From NCBI GenBank assembly GCA_027622655.1, contig JAQBYI010000012.1, positions 1-64,000 of the forward strand: a stretch of 64,000 bases of DNA, given 5' to 3'. The stretch comes from Gemmatimonadota bacterium (GTDB lineage: Bacteria > Gemmatimonadota > Gemmatimonadetes > Gemmatimonadales > Gemmatimonadaceae). Of the stretch, positions 55,701-61,910 are shown piece after piece. The notes below the pieces were generated by a model. That model worked only from the letters and a program-made list of their open reading frames with translations, did no database searches and was not told the origin of the DNA. The stretch's first letter is position 1. Every line of letters starts with the position of its first letter. A program made the position numbers and the translations under genes.

Positions 55701-56377
55701 CGGCGCGCCGGCGCTGTGTTGGAGTGATCCTGGCCGGCGGTACGTCGGTGCGAATGGGTGGTGTGCCGAAGGGCCTCGAAGCGGTGGGCGGCATGCGAAT
55801 GATCGACCGCGTGGCCTCAGCGCTCTCTGATTCCACAGATTCGCTGCTTCTCGTCGCCAACGACGCGGCTGCCGGCACGTGGATCCCCGGCATCGACGTG
55901 GTCCGAGACGCCAGACCAGGAATTGGACCCCTCGGAGGAGTGCACGCGGCACTTTCGCTAGCCGAAACGGACATCATCGCGGTTGCATGGGACATGCCGT
56001 TCGTTCCCGGCGGCCTCCTGCGCAATCTGCGCGACGCCGCCGAGCTGCACGACGCCGACGCCGCGCTACCGGTGAGCAGCTCGCCCTGGGGATTCGAACC
56101 GCTCGTGGCCTGGTATTCAGCGCGCGCGCTATCCAGCGTCGTCGCCATGATAGACGCCGGTGAGGCGCGCGTAGGCGCGCTCGGGCAGCATGCCAATCTG
56201 CTCACCGTGGATGTATCGTCTTGGGGTGACCCTGATGAACTGTTCTTCAACGTGAACACAGCCGACGATCTCGCTCATGCGAACGCGTACGCAACCGCGA
56301 ACGCAGCCGCGAACGCAGCCGCGAACGCAGCCGCGAACGCGGCCGCAAGCCGGTCAGCCAACGAGCGAACTCGGTGA
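55682..56377 (+). CDS. mobA: Molybdenum cofactor guanylyltransferase
   Basis: MobA transfers GMP to molybdopterin to form the bis-MGD cofactor. The product is 231 residues. The nucleotide loop is LAGGTSVRMGGVPKGLEAV with the essential Arg and Lys, and metal-binding Asp lies in AWDMPFVPGG. The C-terminus has a long ANAA repeat tail coded by a 12-bp tandem repeat, probably dispensable. It overlaps the PTPS gene by 19 bases and dacB by four bases (GTGA). The pairing with moeA (two genes downstream) supports the Mo-cofactor role. Confidence 0.92.
   Translation: MDDGPLTARRRCVGVILAGGTSVRMGGVPKGLEAVGGMRMIDRVASALSDSTDSLLLVANDAAAGTWIPGIDVVRDARPGIGPLGGVHAALSLAETDIIAVAWDMPFVPGGLLRNLRDAAELHDADAALPVSSSPWGFEPLVAWYSARALSSVVAMIDAGEARVGALGQHANLLTVDVSSWGDPDELFFNVNTADDLAHANAYATANAAANAAANAAANAAASRSANERTR
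56297..56344 (+). repeat. In-frame 12-bp tandem repeat in the mobA tail
   Basis: Three perfect copies of GCGAACGCAGCC and one GCGAACGCGGCC follow a diverged earlier copy. They encode a C-terminal alanine-asparagine tail just before the stop and the overlapping dacB start. The unit is a multiple of three. Confidence 0.95.
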
Positions 56378-57771
56378 GTGACTGCAACGTGCGGGCATAC
56401 TCAGCTGAGGCGCGTTGCCGGCCACTGCACTCGCGACTCCGCACGTCCGTTGCGACCGCGTGCACGCTCCTGGCTGTGGCCGCTTGTGCCGGCGCCAGTG
56501 GCGCGGGAGCGGTATCAACCGCTCCGCTCCCGGCGCTCAGCGCCCGCGACTTCGCGCGATCCGTGGATGCAATGCTCACCGCCCCGAGATTCCGGAACGC
56601 GAACTGGGGCGTGCTCATCGTCGACCCGATTCGGGGCGACACGCTCTATTCCCGCAATGCCGGCAAGCTGTTCATGCCGGCGTCGAACCAGAAGTTGCTC
56701 ACCGGTGCGACCGCGCTCGCTCAGCTCGGCCCCGATTACCGATTCACCACGAGATTTGCGAGCACGGGGTCGCTCCGCGATGGTGTGATTGACGGCGATC
56801 TCGTGGTTCTCGGTACCGGCGATCCGACGTTCAGCGATTCACTCTGGTCCGGCGACCACCGGAACGCGTTTCGCGCGATGGCCGACTCGCTCGCTACACG
56901 CGGGGTGCATGCCATTTCCGGATCGCTGATTCGCGGCGGCGCACCGTTCACGGATGGCGCGTGCGGGTACGGCTGGGAAGCTGACGATCTCAACGAGCCG
57001 TTCGCCGCATGCGTCGAGGAACTGTTCGTCAATGAAGGACTTGTGCGCGTGCGCCGAGACGGCGACTCCGAAGCCACATCATCGGCTGAGGTCGCGATCC
57101 GGAATCCACGCGGCGCCTTTTTTGCCGCATTGCGAGACGCATTTGTCGAACGCGGAATAGTGGTCGCCGGCGGTACGGACAGCACTCGCGTTGCGCGCGA
57201 CTCCGCGCTGGTGCCGCTCTTCACGATGGCATCGCCGCCGCTCGCGACGATCCTGGCGCGAATGTTGAAGCCATCGCAGAACCAAATTGCCGAACTACTG
57301 TTCAAGACGATTGGCCGCGAACGGGGCGGCGCGGGTAGGGCCGACAGCGCACGCCGCGTGGTTGAACGGCAACTGGTTGCTTGGGGGGCCGACTCCGCCG
57401 GATTCGCCGTGCGCGACGGCAGCGGGGTTTCACGCCACGACTATTTGACCCCTGAGACGATCATGCGGGTCCTCGACGCGATGCGGCGTCATCCGTCGTA
57501 TGCGGATTGGCGGGCTGCACTTCCGATAGCCGGCGTAGATGGCACGCTTGCCACACGCATGCGAGGAACGGCGGCCGAGGGAAACGTCCGCGCCAAGACC
57601 GGCACGGTGGACAAGGCCCGCTCGCTGTCGGGCTACGTCACAACTGCCGATGGCAAGACGCTCATGTTCAGTTTTCTGTGCAACAACTTCACGGTCCCGA
57701 ACCGCGAAGTCGAACTCGTGCAGGACGCGATTCTCGTAACGCTCGCGTCTCGCCCGGTGCCGCGACGATGA
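56374..57771 (+). CDS. dacB: D-alanyl-D-alanine carboxypeptidase/endopeptidase (PBP4, S13 family)
   Basis: The product is 465 residues from a GTG at 56374. A signal-like hydrophobic stretch is TACTLLAVAACAGASG, with a cysteine that could be a lipobox-like site (VAACAG). The S13 motifs are SNQK with Ser104 and Lys107 (SxxK), SQN in KPSQNQIAEL (SxN) and KTG in RAKTGTVDKA. The enzyme trims or cuts peptidoglycan peptide bridges. It overlaps mobA (GTGA) upstream and moeA (ATGA) downstream, an odd position for a wall enzyme between two Mo-cofactor genes. Confidence 0.93.
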   Translation: MSDCNVRAYSAEARCRPLHSRLRTSVATACTLLAVAACAGASGAGAVSTAPLPALSARDFARSVDAMLTAPRFRNANWGVLIVDPIRGDTLYSRNAGKLFMPASNQKLLTGATALAQLGPDYRFTTRFASTGSLRDGVIDGDLVVLGTGDPTFSDSLWSGDHRNAFRAMADSLATRGVHAISGSLIRGGAPFTDGACGYGWEADDLNEPFAACVEELFVNEGLVRVRRDGDSEATSSAEVAIRNPRGAFFAALRDAFVERGIVVAGGTDSTRVARDSALVPLFTMASPPLATILARMLKPSQNQIAELLFKTIGRERGGAGRADSARRVVERQLVAWGADSAGFAVRDGSGVSRHDYLTPETIMRVLDAMRRHPSYADWRAALPIAGVDGTLATRMRGTAAEGNVRAKTGTVDKARSLSGYVTTADGKTLMFSFLCNNFTVPNREVELVQDAILVTLASRPVPRR

Positions 57772-59048
57772 CTGAACCAACGGCCGGACCCGGCGCACCG
57801 CCAAGGACCAAGCTCGACGTGGCGACTGCTGTGGCCCGCGTAACGGCCGGCGTGTCGCGTTTGGGAACCGAACAGCTTGCACCGGCAGACGCGCGCGGCC
57901 AGGTGTTGGCCGCGGCGGTGCTCTCGACAGTGGCACTTCCCCCGTGGAACAACTCGGGAATGGACGGCTATGCCGTTCGTGCCGCGGATGTTGCCGAGGT
58001 GCCCACGCGCCTCACGGTTCTGGAAACGATTGCGGCTGGTGCGTTCCCCGCTCACCGCGTGGATGCCGGCCAGGCAACGAGAATCATGACAGGTGCGCCC
58101 ATCCCGGACGGCGCAGACTCGGTCATTCGCGTCGAAGACACAGACGGCGGACGTGATTCAGTCGAAATTCGTGCGAATCGGGACGCGGGCAAGAACGTTC
58201 GCGCGCGCGGCGAAGACATCACCATAGGCGGCGAGGCGCTCCCCGCTGGAGTCACGATCGGCGCTGCACAGCTTGGCGTCCTGGCCGCGATCGGGACACA
58301 GCTCGTCGAGGTATTCCGCCGTCCCCGCGTAGCGATCCTCACGTCGGGCGATGAACTCGTGCCGCCGGAGCGTTTCAGAGAGGCGGCCACGGGTCGCAAG
58401 ATCGTATCCTCGAACAGCGTAACATTGGCTGAACTCGTGAGGGAGAGCGGCGGCGAGCCGATCGACCTCGGTATCGCGGCCGATACCCGCGAGTCGATTC
58501 GCGAACATCTGGCCGAGGCTGCCGGCGCAGACCTGATCATCACGTCCGGTGGTATATCCGTCGGCGAGTTCGACTACATGCGCGAGGTGATTGCCGAACT
58601 GGGCGGATCGCTCGACTTCTGGCGCGTCCGCATGCGCCCAGGTGCGCCAATCGGATTTGGGACGCTGGGCGGTACGCCATGGATCGGCCTCCCCGGCAAT
58701 CCCGTGTCGACCATGGTGACGTTCGAGCTCTTTGCGCGGCCCGCCATCCGCAAGATGCGTGGCCACGACGCACTCTTTCGCTCGACCGTCACCGTAACGC
58801 TCGACGAACCCGTACGCCTCGCCGCCAATCTCACGCATTACCTTCGCGCAGTGGTCACGCGACACGAGGGCGGCCGCCTCACGGCGCGACTCACCGGCCC
58901 ACAAAGCTCCGGCGTCCTGTCGTCCATGGCGCGAGCAAACGTACTTCTCATTGTTCCTCAGGGAGCGATTGAGATGAACGCCGGCGAGATACTCCGAGCC
59001 ATCCCGCTCGGCCCGGACGCCGGATACTCAGCCGTGTTCGGCGCGTGA
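57768..59048 (+). CDS. moeA: Molybdopterin molybdenumtransferase
   Basis: MoeA inserts molybdate into adenylated molybdopterin. From the ATG at 57768 the product is 426 residues. Signatures are PPWNNSGMDGYAVRAAD, RIMTGAPIPDGADSVIRVED, LTSGDELVPP, ITSGGISVGEFDYMREV and LPGNPVSTMVTFELF. The longer frame starting at 57507 lies inside dacB and is rejected. The start overlaps dacB by four bases. The stop (59046-59048) lies in the first unit of an 11-bp tandem repeat that also holds the start of the next gene. Confidence 0.96.
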   Translation: MTEPTAGPGAPPRTKLDVATAVARVTAGVSRLGTEQLAPADARGQVLAAAVLSTVALPPWNNSGMDGYAVRAADVAEVPTRLTVLETIAAGAFPAHRVDAGQATRIMTGAPIPDGADSVIRVEDTDGGRDSVEIRANRDAGKNVRARGEDITIGGEALPAGVTIGAAQLGVLAAIGTQLVEVFRRPRVAILTSGDELVPPERFREAATGRKIVSSNSVTLAELVRESGGEPIDLGIAADTRESIREHLAEAAGADLIITSGGISVGEFDYMREVIAELGGSLDFWRVRMRPGAPIGFGTLGGTPWIGLPGNPVSTMVTFELFARPAIRKMRGHDALFRSTVTVTLDEPVRLAANLTHYLRAVVTRHEGGRLTARLTGPQSSGVLSSMARANVLLIVPQGAIEMNAGEILRAIPLGPDAGYSAVFGA

Positions 59049-59094
59049 TCGGCGCGTGATCGGCGCGTGATCGGCGCGTGATCGGCGCGTGATC
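59040..59094 (+). repeat. Five perfect 11-bp units spanning the moeA stop and the methyltransferase start
   Basis: GGCGCGTGATC is repeated five times without a mismatch. Each unit contains GTGA, i.e. a GTG start overlapping a TGA stop. The first unit supplies the moeA stop (59046-59048) and the last unit the GTG start at 59089. A GTG in unit 2 (59056) is in the same frame but meets a TGA after four codons. The other units are out of frame for either gene. Confidence 0.96.
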
Positions 59095-59802
59095 GGAGAC
59101 GCCGCTCCGGCTGGCGCGTGGGACGCCGCGGCGCTGTCTCCGGACTTGACCGCACTCGACGACCGATTCACGGTTGCGTTCACCGACGTCGAAATGCCCG
59201 GCGGATCGTGCCGCATCATGCACCCGCGAAACGCCGACGACCTCATCAGTGAAGCCGACTACGTCAAGGATGAGCGACTCCCATACTGGGCCGATATCTG
59301 GCCGTCGTCGCTGGCGCTCGCGCGATCGTTTTCATCGCTCTCGGCGCAGCCGGGCCGCGTACTGGAACTTGGCTGCGGACTCGGGCTCGTGACGATCGCC
59401 GCGCTCCGGGCGGGACACGACGTGATGGCAACGGACTACTACCCCGACGCGCTCCTCTTCGCGCGGCGAAACGCGATTGCGGCGGTCGGACGCGCTCCCG
59501 GTACGCGAATGGCGAACTGGCGCCACTGGCCGCCCGACGCGGGCCGATTTGACGTCGTAGTCGCTTCGGACGTACTCTACGAACCAGCGTACGCCGGGCT
59601 GGTTGCCGGTATCATTTCGTCGTCACTTGTGCCGGACGGAGTTGCGTTCGTTGCTGATCCAGGTCGCCTGGCACTGCCGGCGTTTCTGGAAGCATGCGAT
59701 CAACGTGGGCTTGATGTAACGGTGCGGATGCAGGTCCCTCACCACGACGGAGCGATTCACCAGGTGATCACGATTCACGAGATTCGGATTCGCGTTTCAT
59801 GA
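59089..59802 (+). CDS. Class I SAM-dependent methyltransferase (METTL21/family 16-like)
   Basis: The product is 237 residues from a GTG at 59089. The SAM site reads RVLELGCGLGLVTIAALRAG and ATDYYPDALLFARRNA, and the post-I motif has VVVASDVLYEPAYAG, resembling DxxY-type protein methyltransferases (family 16, lysine methylation) or small-molecule enzymes. The target is not known. It follows moeA through the 11-bp repeat and overlaps the next gene by four bases (ATGA), so it is translated as part of this run. Confidence 0.88.
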   Translation: MIGDAAPAGAWDAAALSPDLTALDDRFTVAFTDVEMPGGSCRIMHPRNADDLISEADYVKDERLPYWADIWPSSLALARSFSSLSAQPGRVLELGCGLGLVTIAALRAGHDVMATDYYPDALLFARRNAIAAVGRAPGTRMANWRHWPPDAGRFDVVVASDVLYEPAYAGLVAGIISSSLVPDGVAFVADPGRLALPAFLEACDQRGLDVTVRMQVPHHDGAIHQVITIHEIRIRVS

Positions 59803-60572
59803 TGATCGCCCAGGGAGCGGATCCGAACTTCCTGATGTACGCGGGGTCGGCGGTTTTTCTCGTCGGTCTGGCCTGGTTTGCCATGCGGTGGATGAGCCGC
59901 ACGGTGAAGAAGGACCTCGATCCCTCGAACGCCGGCCGAATGCGCGAGTCCATGGCGCTCAAGGCTGATGTCCTACCCCCGGCGCTCGTGAAGGAGGCGC
60001 TCTCCAAGGGACTCGTCTCGTCCGCGCAGCTCGCCACCATGTCGCCCGTCGAACGGCAGTTCCTCTTCACTCAGCTTCGGTCGAAGTTGACGGGAGCGCC
60101 GACTCCGGCCGTGCCGCCGCCGCTGTCGAACACGCACCTGCCGCTCAAGCCAACCGCGAGCGCCGCGCCGCACAATGCGCCGCACAATGCGCCGCAGCTG
60201 AGAAACACGCAGGCGATCACCGCGATTCCGGGGAAACCGATGTCGCTTCCACCGCTCACGCCTGAGCAGATCGTCGCGCTCGGGCACCCACCGGGACAGG
60301 CTCGGAACCCTGCGGCGCCTCCGGCGAGGCCACGGTCCCCCACCCCGCCCGGCGCCGTCGGTGCAGTCGCCGGACACGATCCGTTCGCCGAGCCCGGACC
60401 ACTTGTTATGTTCTGCCCGTGCTGCGGCACGCAGCTCACGTTGCCGGCGTTTCCGCCGTTCGTGGCGTTTTGCGACCAGTGCGGGGCCAAAACTGCCGTC
60501 CGCACGGAGCAGCAGGGCCGCCTCGTCATCAACACAGCGCCTCCCGGCGTGACGCGGCGCCCGATAGGCTAG
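59799..60572 (+). CDS. Membrane protein with a C-terminal zinc ribbon, unknown function
   Basis: The product is 257 residues. A single membrane segment lies at about 13-33 (LMYAGSAVFLVGLAWFAMRWM). The middle is proline/alanine/asparagine rich with a 12-bp coded repeat (APHN twice). The C-terminus has CPCCGTQL...CDQCG, a four-cysteine zinc ribbon on the cytoplasmic side by topology guess. Residues 50-100 include LPPALVKEALSKGLVSSAQLATMSP, a helical domain. I do not know the family. It is between a methyltransferase and argJ; coordinates overlap the methyltransferase stop. Confidence 0.78.
   Translation: MMIAQGADPNFLMYAGSAVFLVGLAWFAMRWMSRTVKKDLDPSNAGRMRESMALKADVLPPALVKEALSKGLVSSAQLATMSPVERQFLFTQLRSKLTGAPTPAVPPPLSNTHLPLKPTASAAPHNAPHNAPQLRNTQAITAIPGKPMSLPPLTPEQIVALGHPPGQARNPAAPPARPRSPTPPGAVGAVAGHDPFAEPGPLVMFCPCCGTQLTLPAFPPFVAFCDQCGAKTAVRTEQQGRLVINTAPPGVTRRPIG
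60165..60197 (+). repeat. In-frame 12-bp repeat in the zinc-ribbon membrane-protein gene
   Basis: GCGCCGCACAAT occurs twice and is followed by GCGCCGCAG. It encodes alanine-proline-histidine-asparagine repeats in the linker. The unit is a multiple of three. Confidence 0.85.
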
Positions 60573-60599
60573 GCGGGACTCGCAGCGCTGGGGCCCGGG

Positions 60600-60629
60600 C
60601 CGCGCACAACCGCGCACAACCGCGCAAAC
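60600..60629. repeat. 10-bp tandem repeat upstream of argJ
   Basis: Two perfect units CCGCGCACAA and a third unit CCGCGCAAAC lie in the 87-base gap between the zinc-ribbon protein gene (stop 60572) and argJ (start 60660). No terminator is visible in this gap and no clear promoter. Confidence 0.85.
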
Positions 60630-60659
60630 TGGACCGCGCCGATATCATTCGCTCTCCCG

Positions 60660-61829
60660 ATGACGACATTCGACGAGCCCCCGGTATTCCCCCGCGGTTT
60701 CACCTGCGCCAGTCGCAACGTGGGGTTGAAGCCGAAGGCGAAGGATCTATCGCTGTTCGTCAGCGACATTGACTGTGCGGCGGCTGCCGTGTTCACGCGC
60801 AATCAGTTTCCCGGCGCGCCGATCATTCTCGGTCGCGAGACGATCAAAGGCGGCGTGCTGCGGGCAGTCATCGTCAACAGCAAGGTCAGCAATGTGGCGA
60901 CGGGTGCGACTGGAATCGTCCGCGCGCGTCGAATGGCGGCGGCGGCGGCGCGTGAAGTCGGCACCGATGCCGGCAAGGTGCTCGTGAGTTCGACCGGCGT
61001 AATCGGCGTGTCGCTGCCGATCGAGAAGATCGAAAACGGAATCGTCGGAATGGCATCCGAACTGCAGGCCGACCCCATGGTTGGCGCGCTCGGCATCATG
61101 ACGACCGATACTCGCCCAAAGGCCCTTTCCACGAAGGTGGGCGCGGCGACGATTACATGGATCGCCAAGGGCGCGGGGATGATCGAGCCGAACATGGCGA
61201 CGATGCTTGCCTACGTCTTCACCGATGCGGCTCTCGACGCGAGCACGCTCGACGCAATGCTCCGGCGCGCCGTGGATGTATCGCTCAACATGCTCTCCGT
61301 TGACGGCGACATGAGCACGTCCGACACGTGTGCGATTCTCGCGAATGGGCTGGCTGGACCGGTCGATGCAGACGCCTTCGAGACGGCGCTCACGGCGGGC
61401 ACGATCCGAATGGCGGAGATCATTGCGCGCGACGGTGAGGGCGCGAATCACCTCATCAAGGTTGTCGTGCGTGGCGCAGCAAAGCGGGAGGATGCGCGGA
61501 GCGTCGCGAAGGCCGTCGTGAATTCGCCGCTTGTTAAAACCATGGTGGCGGGTGCCGATCCGAACGTAGGCCGTCTGCTAATGGCAATCGGCAAGTGCTT
61601 GAGCGCAGCGATCGACCCAGCGAAAACGGACGTGTGGATCAACGGCCACCAGGTGGTGGCGGGCGGCGCACGCGGCGACTTCGAGGATGGGCTCGTCCGC
61701 ACTGCGCTTGCCGACGATGTGGTCACGATCGAGATCGCGCTCGGCCTTGGAGATGCCAACGCCACCGCGTTTGGCTGCGACTTGACCCAAGGCTACATCG
61801 ACGAAAACGCCGCGTATTACTCCAGTTGA
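60660..61829 (+). CDS. argJ: Bifunctional ornithine acetyltransferase/N-acetylglutamate synthase
   Basis: ArgJ recycles the acetyl group from N-acetylornithine to glutamate and, if bifunctional, also uses acetyl-CoA. The product is 389 residues and is processed at the nucleophilic threonine in EPNMATMLAYV, next to the conserved KGAGMIEPN. Other signatures are SSTGVIGVSLPIEKI, LSVDGDMSTSDTCAIL and DGEGANHLIKVVV. No arg gene is adjacent. Mono- or bifunctionality cannot be decided here. A Shine-Dalgarno is not obvious at the ATG. Confidence 0.96.
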   Translation: MTTFDEPPVFPRGFTCASRNVGLKPKAKDLSLFVSDIDCAAAAVFTRNQFPGAPIILGRETIKGGVLRAVIVNSKVSNVATGATGIVRARRMAAAAAREVGTDAGKVLVSSTGVIGVSLPIEKIENGIVGMASELQADPMVGALGIMTTDTRPKALSTKVGAATITWIAKGAGMIEPNMATMLAYVFTDAALDASTLDAMLRRAVDVSLNMLSVDGDMSTSDTCAILANGLAGPVDADAFETALTAGTIRMAEIIARDGEGANHLIKVVVRGAAKREDARSVAKAVVNSPLVKTMVAGADPNVGRLLMAIGKCLSAAIDPAKTDVWINGHQVVAGGARGDFEDGLVRTALADDVVTIEIALGLGDANATAFGCDLTQGYIDENAAYYSS

Positions 61830-61910
61830 CTGCGCTGAGTTCCGCGAGGGATCTGCGACTTGCGACGTGAGAGCAGATTCCATTAGGGTGAGTTGCAGAG
61901 GAAACGATAT

